Translations under genes and position numbers: made by a program | In this document: positions 50,378-59,831 of the stretch, one piece after another | How positions within the stretch are numbered: the first letter of the stretch is position 1 | How the letters are laid out: each line of letters opens with the position of its first letter | Assembly (NCBI GenBank): GCA_022844045.1 | Contig: JALHMM010000003.1 | Location: 94,527-158,526, forward strand | From: Reyranellaceae bacterium | GTDB lineage: Bacteria; Pseudomonadota; Alphaproteobacteria; Reyranellales; Reyranellaceae | Length of the DNA stretch: 64,000 bases | Direction: 5' to 3' | The notes under the pieces: generated by a model | Told to the model about the DNA's origin: nothing | Database searches by the model: none | Seen by the model: only the letters and a program-made list of their open reading frames with translations

Positions 50378-52051
50378 ATGAGCTACGATGTCGTCATCAA
50401 GAATGGCACGGTGGTCGACGGCACCGGCGCGGCGCGCTACCAGGCCGACGTCGCCATCGCCGACGGCAAGGTCGCGGCGATCGGCAAGGTCACCGAGGGT
50501 GCCAAGCGCACCATCGACGCCCATGGGCTGGTGGTGGCGCCGGGCTTCGTCGACCCGCACACCCATTACGACGCGCAGATCTGCTGGGACGGCGCGGTGA
50601 CGCCCTCGTCGTGGCACGGCGTGACATCGGTGGTGATGGGCAATTGTGGCGTCGGCATCGCGCCCTGCAAGCCCGAGACCCGCGACATCGCCATGAAGGA
50701 CCTGGTGAACGTCGAGGGCATTCCCTTCGACGTGCTCAACAAGGGCATCACCTGGGACTGGGAGACCTTCCCCGAGTTCATGGACGCGGCCGCTGCGCGG
50801 CGGCCCTCGTTGAACCTCGCCTTCATCGCGCCGCTGACGCCCTTCCGGCACTACGTCATGGGCGAAGCCTCGATGGAGCGCGCCGCCAACGCCCAGGAAA
50901 CCGCCGAGATCGCCCGTCTGATCGGCGAGGCGGTCGACGCCGGCGCGCTGGGCTTCTCGAGCACGACGCTCAACCAGCACATGGGCTTCGAGGGCAAGCC
51001 GCTGGCCTGCCGCAACGCCAGTCGCGAGGAGATGAAGGCCTACGCCAACCAGCTCAAGAAGCGCGGCAAGGGCGCCATCGAGATCGCGCTCACCCGCCAG
51101 GTCGGCGTGCTGGAGCAGGATCAGTGCGACCTGCTCGACTTCCTGCTGGAAGAGAGCGGCCGGCCAGTGACCTTCATCGCGCTGTTCGACCGCGACGATA
51201 TCCCCGAGGCGGTGCGCGACACCTTGCGCCGCTGTGCGCCGCAGATCGCCAAGGGCGCGCGGCCGCAGACCTCGCCGCTGCCGCTGACGCGCGAATGCAA
51301 CATGGACAACCCCTTCGCCTTCGCCGCCTTCGCGTCGTGGAAGCGGGTCTTCGCCGAGATGACGCCCGAGGCGCACAAGAAGGTCTATGCCGACCCGGCC
51401 TTCCGCAACGCCTTCCGCGAGGACCTGAAGAAGCCGACCGGCTTCAGCGATTGGCGCCGCATCGTCGTGCACGAGGTCAAGAACCCGGCGCTCAAGCATC
51501 TCGAGCGCAAGTCGATCGCCGAGATCGGCCAGATGCAGGGCAAGGACGGCGTCGACGCCTTCCTCGACATCGTGCTGGCCGACGATCTGAAGGTCGAGCT
51601 CACCATCTCCTCGTGGAACACCCGCGAGGACCGCATGAAGGAGCTGCTCAGCAACAAGTCGATCCTGATGGCGCTGGGCGACGGCGGCGCGCATGTCGAC
51701 ATGCTGTGCGACGCCGGTTATCCGACCTACCTGCTGGGCACCTGGGTGCGCGAGAAGCAGGCGATCACGCTCGAGGAAGGCGTGCGCCGGCTGACCTCCG
51801 ATCCGGCCGATCTGTTCGGCCTGAAGGATCGCGGCCGGCTGACCAAGGGCGCGCCGGCCGACGTGGCGATCTTCGACGCCGGCGCCATCGGCTCGACCAA
51901 CCATGGCGAGCGCCGCTACGACCTGCCGGGCGGCGCCAAGCGCATCGTCATGCCGTCGCGCGGCGTCGAGTACACCATCGTCAACGGCGCGGTGACCTGG
52001 GAACAGGGCCGTCTGAACGAGGCCAAGGCCGGCAAGGTGCTGCGCGGCTGA
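50378..52051 (+). CDS. N-acyl-D-amino-acid deacylase / D-aminoacylase-type amidohydrolase
   Basis: 557 aa; MSYDVVIKNGTVVDGTG, GFVDPHTHYDAQICWDG, GNCGVGIAPC. Confidence 0.92.
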   Translation: MSYDVVIKNGTVVDGTGAARYQADVAIADGKVAAIGKVTEGAKRTIDAHGLVVAPGFVDPHTHYDAQICWDGAVTPSSWHGVTSVVMGNCGVGIAPCKPETRDIAMKDLVNVEGIPFDVLNKGITWDWETFPEFMDAAAARRPSLNLAFIAPLTPFRHYVMGEASMERAANAQETAEIARLIGEAVDAGALGFSSTTLNQHMGFEGKPLACRNASREEMKAYANQLKKRGKGAIEIALTRQVGVLEQDQCDLLDFLLEESGRPVTFIALFDRDDIPEAVRDTLRRCAPQIAKGARPQTSPLPLTRECNMDNPFAFAAFASWKRVFAEMTPEAHKKVYADPAFRNAFREDLKKPTGFSDWRRIVVHEVKNPALKHLERKSIAEIGQMQGKDGVDAFLDIVLADDLKVELTISSWNTREDRMKELLSNKSILMALGDGGAHVDMLCDAGYPTYLLGTWVREKQAITLEEGVRRLTSDPADLFGLKDRGRLTKGAPADVAIFDAGAIGSTNHGERRYDLPGGAKRIVMPSRGVEYTIVNGAVTWEQGRLNEAKAGKVLRG

Positions 52052-52112
52052 CCCGGCGACCCGCCGCCTCCTCCTCCCCACCCGAGCGTGGGCGGGGAGA
52101 GGGAGCTAAGGG

Positions 52113-52460
52113 TCAGACGGCCTTCCGCACCACGTGGCTGCGGTTGAAGGTGTGCGGGCGGATCTCGGCGGCCCAGCGGCCTTTCTCCGAGGCCTCGCCC
52201 CAGGCCTTGCTGACCAGGATGTCGGCGCTGTCGAGCTCGTAGAGCGCGGTGTAGCGCGCCATGCCCGCGCCATCGATCGGCTTGATCTCGCCGGCGATGA
52301 CGAAGGCGGCCGGCTCGGTCTTCCAGCGTGTGACCCCATGCACGCCGGGCACCGCTTTGATGAAGGCGACGTGCTCGTCGTAGATCTCGTTGAACAGCGC
52401 CTCCTTCTCGGGCGCCACATCCATGCTGACCATGAAAAGGTACTTTGTCGCGATGGGCAT
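52113..52460 (-). CDS. Conserved hypothetical protein (DUF4286/EthD-like dimeric alpha-beta barrel)
   Basis: 115 aa from MPIATKYLFMVSMDVAPEKEALFNEIYDEHVAFIKAVPGVHGVTRW. Confidence 0.7.
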   Translation of the reverse strand: MPIATKYLFMVSMDVAPEKEALFNEIYDEHVAFIKAVPGVHGVTRWKTEPAAFVIAGEIKPIDGAGMARYTALYELDSADILVSKAWGEASEKGRWAAEIRPHTFNRSHVVRKAV

Positions 52461-52539
52461 GCTCGTGGCCCTCCTCCCGCTGTTCTCCCGGCCCGGTATC
52501 CTACAGTATGGCAGCCGATCCAGCGCCCGGAGAACAGCC

Positions 52540-53724
52540 ATGGACAGTCTCGTACAGACGCCTGTCACGACCTCCGCGGAAGACCGCGCGCGCGCGTTAC
52601 AGCCCTTGCTCGACGCCCATGGCGCCGAGATGGACCGACGTCGCGAGCTGACATCAGAGGTCGTCGAGGCGCTGTTCGAGAAGGACATGCTGCGCCTGCT
52701 GTTGCCCAAGAGCCTCGGCGGCCAGGAGATCCACCTGCTCGACTACTGCAAGGCCTGCGAGCAGCTCGCCTGGGCCGACGCCAGCGTCGCCTGGTTCGTC
52801 AACCAGTCCAACGTCTCGTCGGCGACCTCGGCGGCGGCGATGTCGCACGAGGCGGCGATGACCGCTTTCGGCAGCGCGCGCGAGGGCCTGGCCTGGGGCT
52901 CGCGGCACAACATGAGCAAGGCGATCCGCGTCGAAGGCGGCTATCGCCTGACCGGCACCTGGAGCTTCGCCAGCGGCGGGCGCCACACCAACTATCTCGG
53001 CGCACACAGCGCGGTGCTGAACCCCGACGGCACGCCGCACATGCGCCACGGCCGGCCCGACGACCGCAGCTTCGTCTTCAAGCGCAGCGACGCCCAGATC
53101 ACCGACGACTGGTACGTGCTGGGCCTGCGCGGCACCGGCTCGGACACCTACACCGTCACCGACCTCTTCATTCCTGACGGCTGGGCGCCGGCGCGCGAGG
53201 CGCTGGAGGAGCGGCAGGTCACGGGCCCGCTCTATACCATCATGTCGACCCTGCTCTACGCCACCGGCTTCTGCGCCGTCACCCTGGGCGTCGGCCGCCG
53301 CATGCTGGAGACCTACATCGAGCTGGCGCGCGGCAAGCAGAGCCGGGCCGCGACCAGCATCATGGCGCGCAACGACGCCATCCAGCGCGAGATCGCCAAT
53401 CTCGAGGCCAAGCTCTCGGCGGCGCGCGCCTTCCTGCACGAGGCGGTGGTCGCCACTTATGACGCGGCCGCCGCGGGCAACCTCACCCTCGACCACCGCA
53501 TGCGCCTGCGCCTGGCGACGACCTGGGGCATGAACGCGGCCAGCGACGTGTCGATCGCCAGCTACCGCGCCGCCGGCACCACGGCGATCCTCGACGCCAA
53601 CCCCTTCGAGCGCCGCTTCCGCGACGCCATGAGCGCCAGCCAGCACCTCCAGGCCCTGCCGCCACATCTCGAGATGGTCGGCCGCCACCTGCTGGGCACC
53701 GAGAACAAGGTCCAGCACCTCTGA
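52540..53724 (+). CDS. Acyl-CoA dehydrogenase family / flavin-dependent monooxygenase-like protein
   Basis: 394 aa from MDSLVQTPVTTSAEDRARALQPLL; LRLLLPKSLGG, GTWSFASGG, ALPPHLEMVGRHLLG. Confidence 0.87.
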   Translation: MDSLVQTPVTTSAEDRARALQPLLDAHGAEMDRRRELTSEVVEALFEKDMLRLLLPKSLGGQEIHLLDYCKACEQLAWADASVAWFVNQSNVSSATSAAAMSHEAAMTAFGSAREGLAWGSRHNMSKAIRVEGGYRLTGTWSFASGGRHTNYLGAHSAVLNPDGTPHMRHGRPDDRSFVFKRSDAQITDDWYVLGLRGTGSDTYTVTDLFIPDGWAPAREALEERQVTGPLYTIMSTLLYATGFCAVTLGVGRRMLETYIELARGKQSRAATSIMARNDAIQREIANLEAKLSAARAFLHEAVVATYDAAAAGNLTLDHRMRLRLATTWGMNAASDVSIASYRAAGTTAILDANPFERRFRDAMSASQHLQALPPHLEMVGRHLLGTENKVQHL

Positions 53725-53743
53725 TATCTGCTATCATCCGCGG

Positions 53744-54478
53744 ATGACCGCGAGTCAGGCCCTGATCTGCAAGGGCTGCTGGCAGAACATGCGAGTACCC
53801 ATCGCCTTGCGCGGCCCATTGTCGGTGCCGTTCCGGGTAGTCGGCCTGCGCCCCAGCCGCATGAACCCGAATCTCTGCACCTTCTGCGAGCTGATGTTCA
53901 AGCGGATCATGAAGGCGACCAAGATCACCGTCGACGCCACGATCCTGTTCGCCGACCTGCGCGCCTACACCAGCCTGTCGCAGTCGCTGTCGCCGGCCGA
54001 GATGGGCTCGGTGCTCGACATCTTCTACGACGAGTGCGCCGCCGCCATCTGGGCGTTCGACGGCCTGCTCAACAAGACGATCGGCGACGCCGTGATGGCG
54101 GTGTTCAACTTCCCGATCAAGCAGGCCGACCATGCAAGGCAGGCCGTGCTGGCCGGCCGCGACCTGCAGCGTCGCGTCGCAGCGCGCCGCGACGAGCTGA
54201 AGGCGCTGCTGGGCGAGAGTGGCGGCGAGCTGGGCGTCGGCGTCGGCATCGATTGCGGTGAACTTAGCTTCGGCGAGTTCGGCCGCTCGCATAAGGACCT
54301 GACCGCCATCGGCACGGTGGTGAACACCGCCGCCCGCGCCCAGGCCGCCGCGACGCCAGGCGAGATCCTGGTCACCGAAGCCGTCTACACCCGCGCCCGC
54401 GCCGATCTCGACGGCAGCACGAGCAAGCCCTACACGCTCAAAGGCTTCGAACACCCCGTACCGCTCTACGCGGCGTAG
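53744..54478 (+). CDS. Class III adenylate/guanylate cyclase with N-terminal CxxC...CxxC module
   Basis: 244 aa; TILFADLRAYTSLSQ, NKTIGDAVMAVFN, IGTVVNTAARAQ; N-terminal CKGCW and CTFC. Confidence 0.9.
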   Translation: MTASQALICKGCWQNMRVPIALRGPLSVPFRVVGLRPSRMNPNLCTFCELMFKRIMKATKITVDATILFADLRAYTSLSQSLSPAEMGSVLDIFYDECAAAIWAFDGLLNKTIGDAVMAVFNFPIKQADHARQAVLAGRDLQRRVAARRDELKALLGESGGELGVGVGIDCGELSFGEFGRSHKDLTAIGTVVNTAARAQAAATPGEILVTEAVYTRARADLDGSTSKPYTLKGFEHPVPLYAA

Positions 54479-54480
54479 AT

Positions 54481-54508
54481 ACCTTCCCCCGCCTGCGGGG
54501 GAAGGGAA
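54481..54508. repeat. Short single-palindrome variant of the repeat family
   Basis: accttcccccgcctgcgggggaagggaa directly after the cyclase stop, convergent junction. Confidence 0.7.
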
Positions 54509-54512
54509 GAGG

Positions 54513-54896
54513 TTACTGCGACTCCGCGATCAGCTTACGTGGCGGCGCCGCGCGCTTGCGTTTCGCCGCCACCCGCCGCGCCGCATCGAGCGCCGCGCGC
54601 GCCCACACCAACAGCTCGTCGGGCTCGTCGATCAGCCGCTCCGGCACGCGCCAGAAAGCGAGGTCGATCAGCGCGCCGCCCTTGGCATAGTTCAGCGGTG
54701 GCGTCGAGGCGGCCTCGGCGAAGAGGCCGCGGTTCTGATCATCGACGCGAACATAAAACATGTCGTCGGCCACCATGCCCAGCATCGCGCCGTCGCAGAA
54801 CACGCCGGTCTTGCCAAACATGCGCCGCATCGTGACGCGCCCCAGGGGCGCGAGCTGCTCGCGCAGAAACTCGGCGAAGCTGGCGCTGGCGACCAT
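54513..54896 (-). CDS. TfoX/Sxy N-terminal domain protein
   Basis: 127 aa; LAPLGRVTMRRMFGKTGVFCDGAMLGMVADDMFYVRVDD. Confidence 0.9.
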   Translation of the reverse strand: MVASASFAEFLREQLAPLGRVTMRRMFGKTGVFCDGAMLGMVADDMFYVRVDDQNRGLFAEAASTPPLNYAKGGALIDLAFWRVPERLIDEPDELLVWARAALDAARRVAAKRKRAAPPRKLIAESQ

Positions 54897-54907
54897 GGCC
54901 GATTGTC

Positions 54908-55471
54908 CTATGCCGCCGCTGGCACCGCCAGCCGGTTCGCGCGCCCAACGTCGACCGACACTGCCGCCTTCATCGCCTCGATCGGTGGGCCGTTCAGCCG
55001 GACCTCTTCGGTCTCCCCGCGGTTGTGCGGAGACGATGCCTGCGGGTCGGACGAGGGACTTCGCGGCGCGTCGTCGGCACCGGCCGGCATCGCAGAGGCG
55101 GACATCCCCTCGTCCGCCACGCTGGCGCTCAGCGCCGTGTCGGGGAAGGCTGGATAGAGGCGTCTGGCGCGTTTGCCGACGCGATGGCGCCGCTCCCAGT
55201 CGACAATCGCGAGATACTCCTGGCCATCGACCGTGTAGATCCGCACCAGCCCACGCGCCGCCAGCTCGTCGAGCATCGAGCGCACCTGGTCGTTGTCTAG
55301 CGGATCGCCAGGAAACACCTGCATGCGGATCGTGCGCGGTCGTAGCGGCTGCACGCCGAAATCGTCGGCGAAATTCTGCAGGCCAAGGAACAGCAGACGG
55401 GTCATCGGCGCGCAGTCGATGACGGCTTCAGAGGTCCAGAAGTCGGATGAGAGTTTGCGGTCACGGGCCAT
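54908..55471 (-). CDS. Phage replication-like protein (orphan)
   Basis: 187 aa MARDRKLSSDFWTSEAVIDCAPMTRLLFLGLQNFADDFGVQPLRPRTIRMQVFPGD...; resembles phage replication-initiator wHTH proteins. Confidence 0.6.
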   Translation of the reverse strand: MARDRKLSSDFWTSEAVIDCAPMTRLLFLGLQNFADDFGVQPLRPRTIRMQVFPGDPLDNDQVRSMLDELAARGLVRIYTVDGQEYLAIVDWERRHRVGKRARRLYPAFPDTALSASVADEGMSASAMPAGADDAPRSPSSDPQASSPHNRGETEEVRLNGPPIEAMKAAVSVDVGRANRLAVPAAA

Positions 55472-55771
55472 GAGGTGGACTCCAGTGGAAACACTGGTAC
55501 CGGTGTACGCCTGTTGCCCGCGATCTTGCTATTTCCGCAGCTACGGGCGCGCAATAGAGGGCAAGAGTGTCGATGTACCAGGCACTGCGCCGACTCCCAC
55601 GACGGCACTGATACACAGCGCGGCCCTCGATGCGGCCGACGATCGCGCGCGCCGGGCCGACTTCCTTGCGTCGAACGACGGGCGCATAGTTGACTGGTTC
55701 AGGACTATCGGGAGGCGACATGATCAACCGTCCGCCCCGCAAGGGAAGGCGATGGGAAAGAGGATGATCGG

Positions 55772-56719
55772 ATGCATCGTCGTACCATCCTGATCGCGGT
55801 ACTCGCATCGCTGCCGTCCGTCGGCCAAGCGCAGCGTACCACGCCGCATCGCATCGGTTTTCTGCTGCCGGCGCATCCCGAGTCGTTCGTCCGCGACATG
55901 CGAGAGCGCCTGCGCCGGCTGGGCTATGTCGAAGGCCGCAGCGTCGGCTTCGAGGTCCGCAGCGCCGAGGGCCGGCTCGATCGCCTGCCGGCCCTCGCCG
56001 CCGAGCTCGCGCGCCTGCCGGTCGACGTGATCGTCGCCAACCAGACGCCGGCGGCGCATGCGGCCAAGGCCGCCACGGGCTCGATCCCGATCGTCATGAC
56101 GGCGGGCGATCCGGTGCGTACCGGCCTCGTCGAGTCGCTGGCGCGCCCCGGCGGCAACATCACCGGCATGTCGGGATCCGCCGCCGATCTCGGCGCCAAG
56201 CTTCTTTCGCTGGTCCGCGAGGCGTTCCCAAGCACCGATCGCGTCGGCGTGCTCGCCAACGCCACCGATCCGTTCACGGCACCGTTCCTCGAGCTGTTGG
56301 AGGGCGCCCAACGCGGGACGGGCGTGTCGCTGCATGTCGAGCGCGTGCCGCCCGAGGATGCGTATCGCGACGCCTTCGCGGCGTTCGAGCGCCACCGCGT
56401 CCAGGCGGTGATCGTGCAGCCGAGCCTGCGGCGCGAGCGTGCGATCGCGCTCGCCAACGCTCAACGACTACCCACCGCCTCGCCGATCGAGCCGTTCGCG
56501 GCGGAAGGCGGCGTGCTCGCCTATTCCTCCAGCGGCGTCGAGGTGCGACGCACGCTGGCGGAGTACGTCGACCGGATCCTCAGGGGCGCGAAGCCGGCGG
56601 ACCTGCCGGTGCAGCAGCCGACCGAGTACACGCTGGTCGTCAACGTCAAGGCGGCGCGCGCCCTGGGTTTCGAGATTCCACTGTCGATCCTCGTGCGCGC
56701 CGACGAGCTGATCGAGTGA
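55772..56719 (+). CDS. ABC transporter substrate-binding protein (PF04392-like)
   Basis: 315 aa; signal peptide; RLGYVEGRSVGFEVRSAEGRLDRLPALAAELARLPVDVIVA; SIPIVMTAGDPV. Confidence 0.9.
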   Translation: MHRRTILIAVLASLPSVGQAQRTTPHRIGFLLPAHPESFVRDMRERLRRLGYVEGRSVGFEVRSAEGRLDRLPALAAELARLPVDVIVANQTPAAHAAKAATGSIPIVMTAGDPVRTGLVESLARPGGNITGMSGSAADLGAKLLSLVREAFPSTDRVGVLANATDPFTAPFLELLEGAQRGTGVSLHVERVPPEDAYRDAFAAFERHRVQAVIVQPSLRRERAIALANAQRLPTASPIEPFAAEGGVLAYSSSGVEVRRTLAEYVDRILRGAKPADLPVQQPTEYTLVVNVKAARALGFEIPLSILVRADELIE

Positions 56720-56737
56720 CGGTCGCGACAGGCTGCC

Positions 56738-57307
56738 ATGAGGATCGCCGTTCTCGCCTGGGGCTCGCTGATCCGGGACCCGCGCGACCTGATGCTGGCC
56801 GGGCCGTTCGCGCCGGTCGGACCATCGCTGCCGCTGGAGTTCAGCCGCGTCTCGCGTGACCAGCGCCTGACATTGGTGATCGACGAGGAACGCGGCACGC
56901 TCTGCACGACCCATGTGGCGCCCAGCATCTTCAGCGACCTCGACGAGGCGATCGACAATCTGCGCCGGCGCGAGGGCATGCCCGGGCCCGCCGGCGTGGG
57001 CTTCGTCGACACGCACAACCGCAGGCGCAGCGACACCGCCTGGGCGCGTCATCCCAGCGCGGTGATCGCCATCGAGAGCTGGGCGACGCGCGCCGGCTAT
57101 CGCGCTGTGATCTGGACGGCGCTGGCGAGCAATTTCCATGAACCCGACAAAGCGGGCGTGCCGTTCTCGATGGACGCCGCCCTCGCCTATCTCGCCGCGC
57201 TCGACGGGCCACGCCTCGAGAACGCGTTGCGCTACATCCGCAAGGCTCCTGCGGAAATCCGCTCTCCCCTGCGCGAGGCTGTCGACCAACGCTGGCCGAG
57301 CGACTAG
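56738..57307 (+). CDS. Conserved hypothetical protein
   Basis: 189 aa MRIAVLAWGSLIRDPRDLMLAGPFAPVGPSLPLEFSRVS; the YGSL-like N-terminus hints at a gamma-glutamylcyclotransferase-like fold. Confidence 0.7.
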   Translation: MRIAVLAWGSLIRDPRDLMLAGPFAPVGPSLPLEFSRVSRDQRLTLVIDEERGTLCTTHVAPSIFSDLDEAIDNLRRREGMPGPAGVGFVDTHNRRRSDTAWARHPSAVIAIESWATRAGYRAVIWTALASNFHEPDKAGVPFSMDAALAYLAALDGPRLENALRYIRKAPAEIRSPLREAVDQRWPSD

Positions 57308-57315
57308 CCTGCCTC

Positions 57316-57402
57316 TGTCATCCCGAGCGTAGCGAGGGATCTCCTGGGACCGCCGGCGTCCCAGGAAGATTCCCTAGATCCTTCGCTGCGCTCAGGATGA
57401 CA
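57316..57402. repeat. Intergenic inverted repeat of the TGTCATCC(C/T)GAGCG type
   Basis: tgtcatcccgagcgtagcgagggatct...agatccttcgctgcgctcaggatgaca. Confidence 0.85.
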
Positions 57403-57425
57403 GGGTGGGCGACCGGAGGATCACC

Positions 57426-58709
57426 ATGAGCACCGCCACGCTGGCGCAACGCCGCGACCGGGCGATGGGCGCGGGGGCGCCGTTGTTCTACAACGAGCCG
57501 CTGCACATCGTGCGCGGCGAGGGCGTCTATCTCTACGACGAGCGCGGCAAGCGTTACGTCGACATGTACAACAACGTGCCCTGCGTCGGGCACGCCAACC
57601 CGCATGTCGTCGACGCCATGGTGCGCCAGCAGGCGACGCTCAACGTGCACAGCCGCTATCTGCACGAGGGCATCATCGCCTTCGCCGAGCGACTGGCGGC
57701 GCTGCATCATCCCGGCATCGAGAGCGTGATCTTCACCTGCTCGGGCACCGAGGCCAACGAGGTGGCGTTGCGCATCGCGCGCATGGTCACCGGCAAGCGC
57801 GGCATCATCTGCACCAACGCCACCTATCACGGCAACAGCGAGGCCGTCGGCGCGCTCACCCGGCTGACCGCCGAGCGCACCGAAGCCGGCGACGTCGCCG
57901 CCATCCCCTTCCCCGAGACGTTTCGGCCGATCAAGCCGGGCGCAACCGAATCTGAGTTATGCGAGGCCTATCTCGACCGGCTTCAATCGGCGATCCGCGC
58001 GTTGGAGGCCGACGGCACCGGCTTCGCCGGCCTGATCGTCTGCTCGATCTTCGCCAATGAGGGCCTGCCCGATGTGCCCCAGGGATTCATGCCGCGCGCG
58101 GCGGAGATCGTGCGCAAGGCCGGCGGCATCCTGATTTCCGACGAGGTGCAGGCCGGCTATTGCCGCAGCGGAAAGTGGTGGGGCTACGAAGTCTCGGGCT
58201 TCACCCCCGACATCGCCGTGACCGGCAAGCCGATGGGCAACGGTCTGCCGCTGGCGGCGACGGCGGCGAGCAAGGCGCTGATCGACACCTTCCGCGGCCG
58301 CACGCGCTACTTCAATACCTTCGCGTCGAGCCCGTTGCAGGCGGCGGTCGGCATGGCGGTGCTCGACGTGATCGAGCGCGAAGGCCTGCGCGAGAGCGTC
58401 GGGTCGGTGGGTGCCTGGCTGAAGAGCGAGCTGGTGAAGCGCAAGCCGCGCTCGGCCGCGATCGGCGACGTGCGCGGCCATGGCCTGTTCATCGGCGTCG
58501 AGATGGTGAAGCCGGGTGGGGCGAAGGAGCCCGACGAGAAGCGCACGGTCGAGGTGGTCAACAAGCTCAAGGACAAGGGCTACCTCACCAGCAACGCCGG
58601 CGCCTTCCGCAACGTGGTGAAGATCCGCCCGCCGCTGGTCTTCACCCGGGCGCATGCCGAGGACTTCCTGAAGGCGTTCGACGAGACGATCGCCACGCTC
58701 GATGGATAG
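57426..58709 (+). CDS. Class III PLP-dependent aminotransferase / phospho-lyase-like
   Basis: 427 aa from MSTATLAQRRDRAMGAGAPLFYNEPLHIVRGEGVYLYDERGKRYVDMYNNVPCVGH; ISDEVQAGYCRSG; GKPMGNG PLP lysine region. Confidence 0.9.
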   Translation: MSTATLAQRRDRAMGAGAPLFYNEPLHIVRGEGVYLYDERGKRYVDMYNNVPCVGHANPHVVDAMVRQQATLNVHSRYLHEGIIAFAERLAALHHPGIESVIFTCSGTEANEVALRIARMVTGKRGIICTNATYHGNSEAVGALTRLTAERTEAGDVAAIPFPETFRPIKPGATESELCEAYLDRLQSAIRALEADGTGFAGLIVCSIFANEGLPDVPQGFMPRAAEIVRKAGGILISDEVQAGYCRSGKWWGYEVSGFTPDIAVTGKPMGNGLPLAATAASKALIDTFRGRTRYFNTFASSPLQAAVGMAVLDVIEREGLRESVGSVGAWLKSELVKRKPRSAAIGDVRGHGLFIGVEMVKPGGAKEPDEKRTVEVVNKLKDKGYLTSNAGAFRNVVKIRPPLVFTRAHAEDFLKAFDETIATLDG

Positions 58710-59703
58710 GGACGCGGCGCGGCGCCTCTTCGAGCCGCCGGCGCGCGAGGCGCTGGCGTCGTTCGCGATCGAGCCCGCGTCGCTCGAGCTTGTGGCGGTG
58801 GCCGAGAACATCACCTTCCGCGTTACCGACGCGCGCGATGGCATACCTTATGTCTTCCGCCTGCACCGGCCCTGGTATCACACGCTCGACGAGTTGATCT
58901 CCGAGCGCGTCTGGCTGCGCGCGCTGGTCGAAGCGGGCATCTCCGTGCCGATGCCGGTGCCCGCGCGCGACGGGCGTGAATACGTACCGGTGGCGATCCC
59001 TGGCAATGGCGAGCAGCGCTATGCCGGCATGATCAGCTGGACCGAGGGCCGGCTGCTGTCGGAGGCGCTGGCCGAGAACAGCGATGCGGCGTGGCGCGCC
59101 AAGGCCTTCGAGCAGCTCGGCGCCGTCACCGCGGCGATGCACAACCAGGCCACGGCATGGCCGGTGCCATCGGGCTTCACGCGCCATCATCTCGACACCG
59201 ACGGGCTGATGGGCGATCAGCCGTTCTGGGGGCCGTTCTGGGAGCACGGGCTGCTGTCACCGGCCGAGAGCCGCGTGCTGCTCGACACCCGCGACCGCAT
59301 CCGCGTGGCGTTGGCGCGCTATGGCCGCGACCCGCGCACCTACAGCCTGATCCACGCCGACATGCACGAGCGCAATGTGCTGGTGAATGGCGAGCGGCTG
59401 ACGGTGATCGATTTCGACGACACCGGTTTCGGCTGGCACCTCTACGACATCGCCGTAGCGCTGATCCATCAGCGCGGGGCGGCGGGCTACGCCGAGATCG
59501 AGGGCGCCTTCATGCGCGGCTATCGCCGCCTGCGCGCGCTCAGCGACGACGATCTCGCCCTGCTGCCGATGTTCCACCTGATGCGCGGCATGGTGCAGAT
59601 CGGCTGGTACCACCAGCGACCCGAGCTCGGCGTCTCGCCCAACTTCCACCGCATGAAGGACGACGTCTGCGCCGGCTGCGCGGCGTTCGTGGCGCCGTTG
59701 TGA
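58702..59703 (+). CDS. Aminoglycoside phosphotransferase (APH)-fold kinase
   Basis: 333 aa; YSLIHADMHERNVLVNGERLTVIDFDDTGFGWHLYDIA (HxDxxxxN...DFDD); overlaps the upstream gene by 8 bp. Confidence 0.9.
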   Translation: MDRDAARRLFEPPAREALASFAIEPASLELVAVAENITFRVTDARDGIPYVFRLHRPWYHTLDELISERVWLRALVEAGISVPMPVPARDGREYVPVAIPGNGEQRYAGMISWTEGRLLSEALAENSDAAWRAKAFEQLGAVTAAMHNQATAWPVPSGFTRHHLDTDGLMGDQPFWGPFWEHGLLSPAESRVLLDTRDRIRVALARYGRDPRTYSLIHADMHERNVLVNGERLTVIDFDDTGFGWHLYDIAVALIHQRGAAGYAEIEGAFMRGYRRLRALSDDDLALLPMFHLMRGMVQIGWYHQRPELGVSPNFHRMKDDVCAGCAAFVAPL

Positions 59704-59706
59704 CTT

Positions 59707-59828
59707 ACCTTCCCCCGGAGGGGGAAGGTGGCGCGGAGCGACGGATGGGGGATGTCGAAGACGGACTCAGGCGTCGTTGAGGCATCCCCCTTCCGCCCTT
59801 CGGGCACCTTCCCCCTCCGGGGGAAGGG
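59707..59828. repeat. ~122 bp intergenic inverted-repeat element, convergent junction
   Basis: Outer arms intact, inner arm degenerate (gatgtcgaagacggactcaggcgtcgttgaggcatc). Confidence 0.83.
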
Positions 59829-59831
59829 AAG

